From Streptomyces stelliscabiei (lineage in GTDB: Bacteria > Actinomycetota > Actinomycetes > Streptomycetales > Streptomycetaceae), in assembly GCF_014873495.1 (NCBI RefSeq), contig NZ_JADBGF010000001.1, positions 9,362,001 to 9,426,000 of the forward strand: a stretch of DNA of 64,000 bases, written 5' to 3'. The notes under the pieces are model-generated. The model did not search any database and was not told the DNA's origin. It worked only from the letters and a program-made list of their open reading frames with translations. The position numbers and the translations under genes were made by a program. Within the stretch, counting starts at the first letter, position 1. The number at the start of each line of letters is the position of its first letter. Shown one piece after another: positions 31,896-40,544 of the stretch.

Positions 31896-33152
31896 CCGAG
31901 GGTCCGGTCCAGTCGGCGGGCACCTGTGCCACGCGCACCCGCTGGGGGTGGTCGCCGACTGCGACGGACACGGTCTTCTTCCCGGTGGCGAAGTCGATCG
32001 CCGTGACCTGGTCGGCGCCGCTCTCGGAGACCACACAGGACTTGCCGTCACCGCTGACGGTCGACCAGTACGGCTTGGAGACGGGGACGAGCGGGCCCTC
32101 CTGGAAGGTCGCGCGGTCCACGACGACCGCGTAGTCGTCCATCGTGCCGGCGATGCACAGCTTCGTGCCGTCCGGCTTCATGGTGAGGCCGTGGTGGCGC
32201 GAGTCGTTGACGAAGGTGGTGCGGTCGTCGCTGACGCCCGGGGACTTCGGCAGGGTCTTGGTGCGGGTGATCTTGTCGGTGGCGATGTCGTACTCGAAGA
32301 AGCCGTTGAAGAACGACACCTGGAAGTACAGCTTCGTCTCGTCGGGCGAGAAGGCGGCGGGACGGACGGCGTCCGAGTAGTCGCTCAGCCCGATGGCGTC
32401 GAGCCGCGCGCGCATGTCGATCACCTTGACCTGCTGGAAGGTGTTCGCGTCGGCGACCGTGATCTTGCGGTCGCCCTTCGTCCAGTCCAGCCAGGGCGCG
32501 TCGCTCTGGGTGTTGACGTCCCCGATCGCCATGTTCCAGATGTACTTGCCGTCCTTGGTGAAGATGTTCTCGTGCGGCTTGTCGCCGGTCTTGAACGACC
32601 CGAGCTGCTTGCCGGTGACGATGTCCAGCACGTGCACGGTGTTGCCGGTCGACGCCGACACCGCCACGCGCTTGCCGTCGGGGGAGACCGCCATGTGGTC
32701 GGAGCGGTAACCCGACACCGGGAAGCGCCAGTTGATGGCGCCGGTCCTGACGTTGATGGAGACCACGTCGGCGAAGCTCGGGCGGGAGACGACCATGGAG
32801 GAGCCGTCGGGCGTGGAGTACATGTCGTCGACGTACTGGTCGTGGCCCTCGCCCACGCTGTTGCGGATCGTCATGTAGGCGATCCACCGGATCGGGTCGG
32901 CGTTGATCTCCGCCATCCGGGCGGCTTGTCGGGGATGACGTTGATCCGGCCGATCTTGGCGAAGTCGCCGGAGGCCTTGATGACGTCCGCGGTGCCCTCC
33001 CAGTTGTTGCCCACGAACATCACCTCCCGCAGGTCGGCCGCGGCACTCGCGGGTCCGGCGGTCGCCACGGCTGTGGCGGTCAGCGCGAGCGCGGCTACGG
33101 CGGCACCGACATGCCGGGTCCTACGGCGGCGGGGGGTGGGGGAGACGGACAT
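31888..33152 (-). pseudogene. Frameshifted secreted YVTN-type beta-propeller protein
   Basis: One gene read in two frames. The first part (ATG 33152, perfect AGGAGG) gives a basic signal sequence ending in AGPASA and then ADLREVMFVGNNWEGTADVI up to INVIPDKP. The second part, from about 32916, continues with MAEINADPIR and a six- to seven-bladed repeat propeller (YSTPDGSSMVV, MAVSPDGKRVAV, FSPDETKLYF, MKPDGTKLCI). The two frames join at about 32917-32925, where the run CCGCCCGG is one base short. A lost base or a sequencing error explains it. The second part alone has no ribosome site and no signal peptide. Repaired, the product would be an extracytoplasmic protein of about 421 residues. Confidence 0.8.
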
Positions 33153-33368
33153 ATCGGTTCCTCCTGCTTGCTCAGGGCATGACAAGGCGACTCGGGGACC
33201 GTGAAGGTCGGAAGCGGCTACGGGAAGTCTGAATACGGCAGCGTTCAAATGGACTTACTGGAAAGTAAGGAACGGTCCCGCTTCACCACAAGACCAGAGA
33301 CACGACAAAATCAGGCGACGGCCGAACCCGGCCGTCGCAGCGAGTGGCGTTCTGTCGGGAGGAGCAGC

Positions 33369-34031
33369 GTGGCGGGCAGGCTCAAACAGCCCACCGGCCG
33401 GTACGGGGGCAGGTCCGCGGCGGAGCGCCGGGCCGAGCGCCGGGACCGGTTCCTCGACGCGGGTCTGCAGATGTTCGGCGACACCCCCGGCTTCCGTGCG
33501 ACCACGATCGCGGGTCTGAGCGAGGCCGCCGGTCTGTCGACCCGCCAGTTCTACGAGGAGTTCCACACCCTGGAGGATGTGCTGGCCGCCCTCCACCTCC
33601 GGGTCAACGACTGGGCCGAGGAGGCCGCGCTCACTGGTCTCGCGGCGGCGCAGGGCGAGTCGATCGCCGAGCGCGCCACCGCCGCGTTCCGCGCCTACGC
33701 CGCGAACGTCACCGGTGACCCGCGCCGGCTGAGGATCACCTTCACCGAGATCATCGGCGTCAGCCCCCGCCTGGAGCGCCAGCGCCTCGAACGCCGCTCC
33801 CGCTGGGTCGACTTCATCTGCGCCGAGGCCACCGCGGCCGCCGAACGCGGCGAGGCCGCACCCCGCGACTACCGCATCGCCGCCACGGCCTTCATCGGCA
33901 GCGTCAACGGCCTCCTCCACGACTGGCAGGCCGGCTTCGTCGACGCCCCGCTCGACGAGGTGGTCGACGAACTGGTCGGCCTGCTGCTCGGCATCCTGCG
34001 TCCGACGGGATGGAGCCCGGAGACGGACTGA
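33369..34031 (+). CDS. TetR-family transcriptional regulator
   Basis: A 220-residue regulator with an N-terminal TetR HTH (about 20-75: RRDRFLDAGLQMFGDTPGFR, TTIAGLSEAAGLSTRQFYEEF) and an all-helical ligand-binding domain. It starts with GTG at 33369 behind GGAGGAG; longer frames without a ribosome site reach into the divergent promoter region. It is divergent from the frameshifted beta-propeller gene, which it may control. I see no clear palindrome in the 216-bp gap between them. Confidence 0.88.
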   Translation: MAGRLKQPTGRYGGRSAAERRAERRDRFLDAGLQMFGDTPGFRATTIAGLSEAAGLSTRQFYEEFHTLEDVLAALHLRVNDWAEEAALTGLAAAQGESIAERATAAFRAYAANVTGDPRRLRITFTEIIGVSPRLERQRLERRSRWVDFICAEATAAAERGEAAPRDYRIAATAFIGSVNGLLHDWQAGFVDAPLDEVVDELVGLLLGILRPTGWSPETD

Positions 34032-34632
34032 ACCGGAGCCGGGGCGGAGGCTGCGGCCGGGCGCGGGGGAGGAGCCGCACCGCACGGGCGGCGCCCGAGG
34101 GCGTGGTGAGCCGGGGCGGTCGGCCCGAGACTTGCCGACTGCCAACCCGAGTGCGGGACCGGCGAGGGCGCACCGGACGCCGGTGGGCGGGAGGCCCGAG
34201 CGGAGAACCGGGGATGGCTGGTCCGGGGGCCGGGGCCGGGGCCGGGGCCGGTGGGCGGGGTCGGCGAGGAAGGAATGCGCCGGCCGGGAGGGTGGAGCCG
34301 GCCCGACGGGGCGCTGAGGGCCGTTGACCGAGGGAGGAGCCGGCCCGACGGGTGGTGACTGCGAACCCGCGCACAACCGGGGGACGGCTTAAGCGGAGGC
34401 CGGCGAATGGGGGGAGGCTGAGCCCGGAGTGGCCCGGAAGACCCGGCCGAGCGATCGGGGAGCCGAAACCGTGGCGGCCGGGCGAGGCTGGGCCGGAGGT
34501 CGACGACCGGGAGCTGAATCAGTCGGAGGTCGGCGATCGGGGAGGTGAACCAGCCGGAGGTCGGCGACCAGGAGGTGGCCGACGGCCGAGCCCGAGGCCC
34601 GCGTGCGGGAGAGGGGCAGGCGAAGGCCGGCG
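34032..34632. other. Gene-free repeat-rich stretch
   Basis: About 600 bp with very high GC, short degenerate repeats and no reading frame with normal codon bias. It contains four GGGGCC units near 34222-34250 (G-quadruplex-like), a 17-bp perfect direct repeat GGAGCCGGCCCGACGGG at 34294 and 34336, and the 30-bp tandem units listed separately. It lies between the TetR gene and the converging glycosyltransferase gene and may be decayed coding DNA. Confidence 0.6.
34494..34584 (+). repeat. Three degenerate tandem units of 30-31 bp
   Basis: Each unit begins CGGAGGTCG and continues with a GCGA(C/T)C(G/A)GGGAG-like stretch. Units start at 34494, 34524 and 34555, with a weaker trace before them near 34450. 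The short regular period is not a CRISPR pattern because there are no unique spacers. Confidence 0.65.
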
Positions 34633-35874
34633 TCAGGAGAGGCGGTCCAGGGCCGTCAGGACCGGTTGCACCCCGTCCTCCCCGCGCAGTTCCCCGGCCA
34701 GTGTCCGGGCGCGGTGGCCGTACGACGGGTCGGTGGTCGCGCGGCGCAGGGCGGACGCCAGTGCGGCGGGGGTGAAACCGCGCAGGGGTACGGCCGTGGG
34801 GGACACGCCGAGGGCGACGAGGCGGGCGGCCCAGAAGGCCTCGTCGAACTGGACGGGCACCGGCACCGCCGGGACCCCGGCGCGCAGGCCCGCCGCCGTG
34901 GTGCCCGCGCCCGCGTGGTGGACGACGGCGGCCATCCTCGGGAAGAGCAGGGAGTGCGGCACCTCGCCCACCGTGAACATGTCCTCGCCCTCGCCCCGCA
35001 GCTCACCCCAGCCCCGCTGGATCACCCCGCGCAGCCCGGCCGCCCGCAGGGCCCGTACGACCTCGCCGCTCATCCGCTCCGGATCCGGCACGGTCGCGCT
35101 GCCCAGGCCCACGAAGACCGGGGGCGGCCCGGCGTCGAGGAAGTCCAGCAACGGCGCCGGCAGTCGGTTCTCGCGGTCGTACGGCCACCAGTAGCCGGTG
35201 ACGTCGTGCCCGGCCCGCCAGTCGCCAGGGCGGGGCACCACCCGGGGGCTGAAGCCGTGGAAGACCGGTCGGCCCAGCCGTTCCCGGGCCCGGCGCGAGG
35301 CCACCGTACCGGTGCGCGGGAGCCCGTACTCGGTACGCAGCCGCCGCACCTCCTCCGTGAAGATCCACTCGACGGCCGCGTTCACCGCGTGCCCGGCCAC
35401 CCGGTTGCCGACCGGGCCCCAGGACCGGACCCCGGTCATCGGCGGGGCGAACTCCCGTGTCGGCGCGAGGGGTTGCAGATTGACGCCCAGGCTCGGGACC
35501 GACAGTCCCCGGGCGATGGCGTGGCCGAGCGGCGCGACCGTGCCGGCCAGCAGCAGGACGTCACTGGCGCGGGCGGCGGTCTCCAGGTCACCGGCCATCC
35601 GCCCCACCAGCCTCCGGGCCATCTCCGCCGCCCGGTACAGCTTCCCGGCCCCGGTGGAACTCCGGTGCAGTCCCCGTCCGCGCTCCGACTCCAGCTCCGC
35701 CCGGGGATCCACGGGAAGGGCGTGGAAGGCGACCCCCGAGCCCGCCACCAGCGGCTCGAACCGGGCGTGCGTCACCAGCGTGACCTCGTGCCCGGCCCGG
35801 ACCAGCCCGTGCCCCAGCCCGGTGTACGGGGCCACGTCACCCCGGGAACCCGCCGTCATGATCGCAACACGCAC
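34633..35874 (-). CDS. UGT/MGT-like glycosyltransferase
   Basis: A 413-residue GT1-type glycosyltransferase. The N-terminal nucleotide-fold begins VAIMTAGSRGDVAPYTGLGH, the usual start of sterol- and macrolide-type glucosyltransferases. The donor-binding half has FVGLGS, then GEVPHSLLFPRMAAVVHHAG followed by AGTTAAGLRAGVPAVPVPVQFDE, which is the family signature (HHGGAGTT-like). It starts at GTG 35874, four codons before an internal ATG that would cut the first strand. No natural-product genes flank it, so its acceptor is unknown. Confidence 0.9.
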   Translation of the reverse strand: MRVAIMTAGSRGDVAPYTGLGHGLVRAGHEVTLVTHARFEPLVAGSGVAFHALPVDPRAELESERGRGLHRSSTGAGKLYRAAEMARRLVGRMAGDLETAARASDVLLLAGTVAPLGHAIARGLSVPSLGVNLQPLAPTREFAPPMTGVRSWGPVGNRVAGHAVNAAVEWIFTEEVRRLRTEYGLPRTGTVASRRARERLGRPVFHGFSPRVVPRPGDWRAGHDVTGYWWPYDRENRLPAPLLDFLDAGPPPVFVGLGSATVPDPERMSGEVVRALRAAGLRGVIQRGWGELRGEGEDMFTVGEVPHSLLFPRMAAVVHHAGAGTTAAGLRAGVPAVPVPVQFDEAFWAARLVALGVSPTAVPLRGFTPAALASALRRATTDPSYGHRARTLAGELRGEDGVQPVLTALDRLS

Positions 35875-35988
35875 GCCCGACAGTATGGCGTCGCCGCCGG
35901 ACGGCGGCAGCGGGACCGCACCGCGATGACCCGAAAAGGCCGCTGTCCGAAACGAAGCCGCTGTCCGAAACAGCCCGCACGGCCCGGG

Positions 35989-36354
35989 CTACTCGTCCCA
36001 GGCCTGAAGCAGGGTGTGGTCGATGATCTTGCCGTCGCGCAGGGAGATCATCGAACTGGCCCAGACCCGCACCCCGTCGGGGTACTCGCAGGACTCGGTG
36101 ACGGCGACCTGATCACCCTGGACGAGGCACTGCTCGATCTTGTGCGTCATCTCCCGGCTGCAGACGTCGTCGTACATCGCGGCGATCTCGTCCCGGCCGT
36201 GCAGCACCTTGGGATGGCTCGGCTGGGTGTTGCGGTCCACGACGCGCATCTCGGCGTCGTCCGCGTAGAGCGACGTCAGCGTCGCCGCGTCCGCTTCCTC
36301 CGTGCCCCGGCGCAGCGCTTCGGCATCGAAGGCGGGGCTCGTCGAGGTGCCCAT
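35989..36354 (-). CDS. SnoaL-like/NTF2-fold protein
   Basis: A 121-residue single-domain protein of the cone-shaped NTF2/SnoaL_2 fold, with the typical DAATLTSLYADDAEMRVVDR opening, HGRDEIAAMYDDV helix and strands ending in IIDHTLLQAWDE. These small proteins are mostly of unknown function; some are isomerases or cyclases. It starts at ATG 36354 behind a clean AAGGAGG. It stands alone between the glycosyltransferase and a divergent secreted protein. Confidence 0.85.
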   Translation of the reverse strand: MGTSTSPAFDAEALRRGTEEADAATLTSLYADDAEMRVVDRNTQPSHPKVLHGRDEIAAMYDDVCSREMTHKIEQCLVQGDQVAVTESCEYPDGVRVWASSMISLRDGKIIDHTLLQAWDE

Positions 36355-36519
36355 GGCTGACCTCCTTAGAAGGCCGGGCCCGGCAGGGGGCAGCGGGCCG
36401 CTCAAGGCCTCTCCTGTCAGGCTCCTCCGCCGGGCGGCGCCCGGCAAGTGCGGAGGCGGACGTGCGCCTCACGGGTGAGCGGCCGTGACCGACCGGGGCC
36501 GGAGCGCGTTGCTGAGGGC

Positions 36520-36816
36520 ATGATCTCAACTCGACGCATCGTCGCCGCCGTGGGTCTCGCCGTGGGTGTCACGGGCCTGGCCGCACCGATGGCGAACGCG
36601 GACGCGACGGCGGACGCGACCCGCTTCAGCCCGATCTCCACGCTGGACTCGCTCGCCGTCAGCGACCTCCCCGAGGAGCAGAAGCGGAGCCTTCCGCGTC
36701 CCTCGCAGCAGCTCGCCGGCCTGAACCAGGTCCACGAGCTGAACCGGCTGAACGAGCTGCACCAGGTCACCGACCTCGCCGCGCCCGCCCTCGGCCTGCT
36801 GGGCGCCGTCCAGTAG
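36520..36816 (+). CDS. Small secreted protein of unknown function
   Basis: A 98-residue protein with a signal peptide (MISTRRIVAAVGLAVGVTGL, cleaved after about APMANA). The mature part is about 70 residues, with a Leu/Asn/Glu/His-rich helical stretch (QLAGLNQVHELNRLNELHQV) in an approximate heptad spacing. There is no Cys, so it is not a chaplin or rodlin. I start at the ATG at 36520; a longer in-frame version would hide the signal peptide. A good terminator follows. Confidence 0.75.
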   Translation: MISTRRIVAAVGLAVGVTGLAAPMANADATADATRFSPISTLDSLAVSDLPEEQKRSLPRPSQQLAGLNQVHELNRLNELHQVTDLAAPALGLLGAVQ

Positions 36817-36837
36817 CGCAGCCGTTCGAACACAGCG

Positions 36838-36870
36838 AGAGCCCCGCCGCGGTCAGCGTGGTGGGGCTCT
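36838..36870 (+). terminator. Terminator hairpin
   Basis: AGAGCCCCGCC pairs with GGTGGGGCTCT (11 bp with one G-T pair) and is followed by TTGACATT. It lies 21 bp after the small secreted gene. Confidence 0.85.
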
Positions 36871-36933
36871 TGACATTCCCCGGGAACCGGGCAGAGCATC
36901 ACGGAACAGTAACGTAATTGAATTTCGCACTAC

Positions 36934-36951
36934 GATCGTTCGCGAGCGATC
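36934..36951. promoter_or_regulatory. Near-perfect 18-bp palindrome upstream of the aldehyde dehydrogenase gene
   Basis: GATCGTTCGCGAGCGATC is symmetrical except for one base pair and lies about 50 bp before the ATG. It is followed by a further partial GCTCGATC. It looks like an operator for a dimeric repressor, but no regulator gene is adjacent. Confidence 0.55.
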
Positions 36952-37000
36952 ATGCTCGATCACGTACCGTCGTCGATACGTACCCCGAGGAAGCCGCATC

Positions 37001-38461
37001 ATGGCCTTGACCCGTGACCTTCTGATCGGCGGCAAGGACGTGCCCGCCACGTCCGGCCGCACCGCCGAAGACCTCGACCCGTACACGGGGGAGGTGTACG
37101 CGACGGTCGCGGCGGCCGGGCCGGAGGACGTGACCCGGGCCGTGGACGCCGCCGACGCCGCGTTCGAGGAGTGGGCCGCGCTCGCTCCCTTCGCCCGGCG
37201 GGCGATCTTCCTCAAGGCCGCCGACCTGCTGGAGGGCCGGGGCGACCAGGTCGCCGACGTCATGGCGCGCGAGGCCGGCGGCACCCGCCCCTGGGCCTAC
37301 TTCAACGTGGCGCTCGCGGCGAACATCCTGCGCGAGGCGGCGGCCGCGATCACCGCTCCGCGCGGCGAGGTGCTCGCCACCCAGAAGGAGGGCGCGCTGA
37401 GTCTCGCGGTGCGCGAACCCCTGGGCGTGGTGGCCGCGTTCGCGCCGTGGAACGCGCCGGTCATCCTCGGCGTACGGGCCGTGGCGGCACCGCTGGCCGC
37501 AGGCAACACCGTCGTCGTCAAGCCCAGCGAGGACGCGCCCATCGCCTGCGGGCTGCTGGTCGCGGACGTGCTCCGGGAGGCCGGGCTGCCCGACGGCGTG
37601 CTCAACGTCGTCACCAACGCGCCCGAGGACGCCGCGGAGATCGCCGAGGCGCTGATCTCCGACGAGCGGGTGCGCGCGGTGAACTTCACCGGCTCCACCG
37701 GCGTCGGCCGCATCATCGGCACCCACGCGGCGAAGCACCTCAAGCCCGCCGTACTGGAGCTGGGCGGCAAGAACGCCGTCATCGTCCTGGACGACGCGGA
37801 CGTCGACTACGCCGTCGACGCCGTCACCTTCAGCGTCTTCATGAACGCCGGACAGATCTGCATGTCCGGCGACCGCATCCTCGTCCACGAGTCGCTGGCC
37901 GAGGAGTTCGCGCGGAAGTTCACCGCCAAGGTCGCCACCCTCCAGGCCGGAGACCCGAACCACCCGCACACCGTGGTCGGCCCGCTCGTCAGCGCCGACG
38001 CCGCCCGGCGGATCGCCGCCCTGGTCGAGGACGCCGTCGCCAAGGGCGCCACGGTGCTCACCGGAGGCGGGCAGCCGGAGGGCGCGGTGCACCCGGCGAC
38101 CGTGCTCACCGACGTCCCCCAGGACGCCGACCTCTACTACCAGGAGTCCTTCGGCCCGGTCTGCGTGCTGCAGACGTTCGCCGCCGACGCGGAGGCCGTG
38201 GCCATCGCCAACGACACGGACAACGGCCTGAGCTGCGGCGTCATCACCGAGAGCGCCACGCACGGCCTGACCGTCGCCCGCCGGATCCGCACCGGCATCG
38301 TCCACGTCAACGACCAGTCGGTGGCCGACGAGCCGATGGTTCCCTTCGGGGGTGTGAAGGCCTCCGGCTACGGGCGCTTCGGCGGCCGCTGGGGCATCGA
38401 GGCCTTCTCCAACACCCGCTGGGTGACCATCGCCACCCAGCAGGCGCACTTCCCCTTCTGA
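37001..38461 (+). CDS. NAD-dependent aldehyde dehydrogenase (aromatic/vanillin-like group)
   Basis: A 486-residue ALDH. The catalytic Cys287 lies in NAGQICMSGDR and the general base Glu253 in LELGGKN. The coenzyme-binding motif FTGSTGVGR and the PWNAPV and VKPSE segments are intact. The pattern around NAGQICMS and the C-terminal PFGGVKASGYGRFGG resembles benzaldehyde/salicylaldehyde/vanillin dehydrogenases, but substrate cannot be fixed. It stands alone behind a palindrome and converges with the ABC transporter gene 15 bp away. Confidence 0.9.
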   Translation: MALTRDLLIGGKDVPATSGRTAEDLDPYTGEVYATVAAAGPEDVTRAVDAADAAFEEWAALAPFARRAIFLKAADLLEGRGDQVADVMAREAGGTRPWAYFNVALAANILREAAAAITAPRGEVLATQKEGALSLAVREPLGVVAAFAPWNAPVILGVRAVAAPLAAGNTVVVKPSEDAPIACGLLVADVLREAGLPDGVLNVVTNAPEDAAEIAEALISDERVRAVNFTGSTGVGRIIGTHAAKHLKPAVLELGGKNAVIVLDDADVDYAVDAVTFSVFMNAGQICMSGDRILVHESLAEEFARKFTAKVATLQAGDPNHPHTVVGPLVSADAARRIAALVEDAVAKGATVLTGGGQPEGAVHPATVLTDVPQDADLYYQESFGPVCVLQTFAADAEAVAIANDTDNGLSCGVITESATHGLTVARRIRTGIVHVNDQSVADEPMVPFGGVKASGYGRFGGRWGIEAFSNTRWVTIATQQAHFPF

Positions 38462-38476
38462 CCGGCCCCCGGTCGT

Positions 38477-40237
38477 TCAGCCGGCCGTCGCGAGGAACTG
38501 CGTGGCCGCCAGCTCCGCGTACAGCGGGTCGGCGGCCACCAGTTCGCGATGGGTGCCGACCGCGCGGACCCGGCCCGCGTCCATCACCACGATGCGGTCG
38601 GCCATCGTCACCGTCGACAGCCGGTGGGCCACGACCAGCACCGTCGTCGTACGGGCCACGTCGGCGACCGTGTCCCGCAGCGCCGCCTCGTTCACCGCGT
38701 CCAGCTGGCTCGTCGCCTCGTCGAGCAGCAGCAGACGGGGGTGGCGCAGCAGGGCGCGGGCGATGGCGACCCGCTGGCGTTCACCGCCGGACAGCTTGGT
38801 GCCCCGGTGGCCGACCAGGGTCTCCAGGCCCTGCGGCAGCTTGGCCACCAGACCGTCCAGCCGGGTCGTCTTCAGCACGCGCGTGAGGTCGCTCTCGTCG
38901 GCGCGGGGGTTGCCCAGGAGCAGGTTGTCGCGCAGGCTCCCGGACAGCACGGGCGCGTCCTGCTCGACGTAACCGATCGCGGACCGCAGCCGGGACAGCT
39001 CCCACTCGGCGACGTCGCGGCCGTCGACGGTGATCAGCCCGGCCTCGGGGTCGTAGAACCGCTCGATGAGCGAGAAGACCGTCGTCTTGCCCGCGCCCGA
39101 GGGCCCCACGAACGCCGTCATGCCCCGCGCCGGGACCTCGAAGGTCACCCCGTGGTGGACGTACGGCAGATCGTCGGCGTACCGGAAGCGGACCTCGTCG
39201 AAGGCGAGGGCGGCCGGTGCGGCGTCGGGGGAGGGCAGGGGAGCGGGCTCGGAGGCCGGTTCGGCGGGCAGCCGCAGCGCCTCCTGGATGCGGGAGAGTG
39301 CGGCGGCACCGGTCTGGTACTGGGTGATCGCGCCCACGACCTGCTGTATCGGCGACATCAGATAGAAGACGTACAGCAGGAACGCCACCAGCGTGCCCAC
39401 GTCGATCGCGCCGGTCGCGACCCGGGCGCCGCCCACCGCCAGCACCGTGATGAAGGCGATCTGCATGGCGAGCCCGGCCGTGTTCCCGGCGGCGGCCGAC
39501 CACTTGGCGGCCCGCACGCTCTGGCGCCACGACTCCTCGGCCGCCGCGTGGATCGTCTCCTCCTCGCGGTGCTCGGCGCCGGACGCCTTCACCGTGCGCA
39601 GCGCGCCGAGGATCCGCTCCAGGGAGGCGCCCATCGCGCCGACCGCGTCCTGCGCCGCCCGGCTCGCCCGGTTGATACGGGGCACGATCACCCCGAACAC
39701 CACACCCGCGCCCACGATCACGCCCAGGGTGACGCCCAGCAGCACCGGGTCCACCAGCCCCATCAGCACCACCGTCGCCACCAGCGTCAGCCCGCCGGTG
39801 CCGAGGCCCACCAGGGTGTCGGTGGTGACCTCGCGCAGCAGCGTGGTGTCGGAGGTGATCCGCGCCATCAGGTCGCCCGGCTCGCTGCGGTCCACCGCCG
39901 TGATCCGCAGCCGCAGCAGATACGAGGACAGGGCGCGCCGCGCGCCGAGCACCACCGACTCGGCGGTGCGCCGCAGCACGTACGAACCCACCGCGCCCAC
40001 CGCCGCGTTGGTGACGACCAGCGCGGACATCAGGACCAGCGCCCAGGTGATGGTCCGGTCGTGCGAGAGGTCGTCGATCAGTTCCCGGGCCACCAGCGGC
40101 AGCGCGAGGCCGGTGGCGCCGGTGACGAGGGACAGCAGCGCGCCCAGCAGCAGTGCCCAGCGGTGGGGCCGTACATAACCGAGCAACAGCCGCCAGGTGG
40201 GCGGCTGTCGCTCGATCGTGGTCTCAGGGATGCTCAC
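38477..40237 (-). CDS. Multidrug-type ABC exporter half-transporter
   Basis: A 586-residue type IV ABC exporter: six membrane helices (about 25-325), then ATPase with Walker A GPSGAGKTT, signature LSGGERQRVAIARAL, Walker B LLLLDEATSQLD and H-loop VVAHR. All catalytic residues are intact, so it may work as a homodimer, in contrast to the RamA-like gene at 18047. It resembles BmrA/LmrA-type efflux pumps. It has no dedicated neighbour. The start is the ATG at 40237, divergent from the mycothiol-dependent dehydrogenase. Confidence 0.9.
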   Translation of the reverse strand: MSIPETTIERQPPTWRLLLGYVRPHRWALLLGALLSLVTGATGLALPLVARELIDDLSHDRTITWALVLMSALVVTNAAVGAVGSYVLRRTAESVVLGARRALSSYLLRLRITAVDRSEPGDLMARITSDTTLLREVTTDTLVGLGTGGLTLVATVVLMGLVDPVLLGVTLGVIVGAGVVFGVIVPRINRASRAAQDAVGAMGASLERILGALRTVKASGAEHREEETIHAAAEESWRQSVRAAKWSAAAGNTAGLAMQIAFITVLAVGGARVATGAIDVGTLVAFLLYVFYLMSPIQQVVGAITQYQTGAAALSRIQEALRLPAEPASEPAPLPSPDAAPAALAFDEVRFRYADDLPYVHHGVTFEVPARGMTAFVGPSGAGKTTVFSLIERFYDPEAGLITVDGRDVAEWELSRLRSAIGYVEQDAPVLSGSLRDNLLLGNPRADESDLTRVLKTTRLDGLVAKLPQGLETLVGHRGTKLSGGERQRVAIARALLRHPRLLLLDEATSQLDAVNEAALRDTVADVARTTTVLVVAHRLSTVTMADRIVVMDAGRVRAVGTHRELVAADPLYAELAATQFLATAG

Positions 40238-40544
40238 GAGGCTCCTCGGCAGGTCGGTCGGGGAGTGGGGACCGGGGCGCGGAGCTTCAGCCTACGTCGG
40301 GGGCGCGGGCCGGCGGACCGCACGCCCCGGACGGGAGCGCTGCCGAACCGACCGGAGCCCTCCGCCCGACGAGTACGAGCGCACCGGCGGTGACGAGCAT
40401 GACGACGCTCCCCGGCCCCGGGTGGCGCGCACCGGTCCGGCGCGACGCACGACGCACCCCTCCGGAGGCCGTACCGGCTGGTCACTCCGTAGGGTGACCA
40501 TGGGCGGGCGACCGCCCGATCTGGGATCGACGGAAGGGTTCACC
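40238..40544. other. Divergent intergenic region
   Basis: This 307-bp gap separates the ABC exporter (minus) and the mycothiol-dependent dehydrogenase (plus). It holds a 7-bp dyad (40479-40500) and a small hairpin GGGCGG-GCGA-CCGCCC at 40502-40517 just before the dehydrogenase ribosome site. No further gene is visible. Confidence 0.6.
40479..40500 (+). promoter_or_regulatory. Operator-like dyad before the mycothiol-dependent dehydrogenase
   Basis: TGGTCAC and GTGACCA are perfect inverted arms separated by eight bases, ending 44 bp before the ATG. The position suits a repressor site or a structure in the leader mRNA. Confidence 0.45.

Noticed and set aside
31888..33152. Two independent genes for the beta-propeller region
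   Set aside because: The second part has no ribosome site or signal peptide, and the two parts join into one continuous family-like sequence with a single-base change.
34010..34327. Short plus-strand frame after the TetR gene
   Set aside because: It is only GGGGCC-type low-complexity sequence without a domain or ribosome site.
34494..34584. CRISPR-like array
   Set aside because: Units are contiguous and degenerate with no unique spacers, and there are no cas genes.
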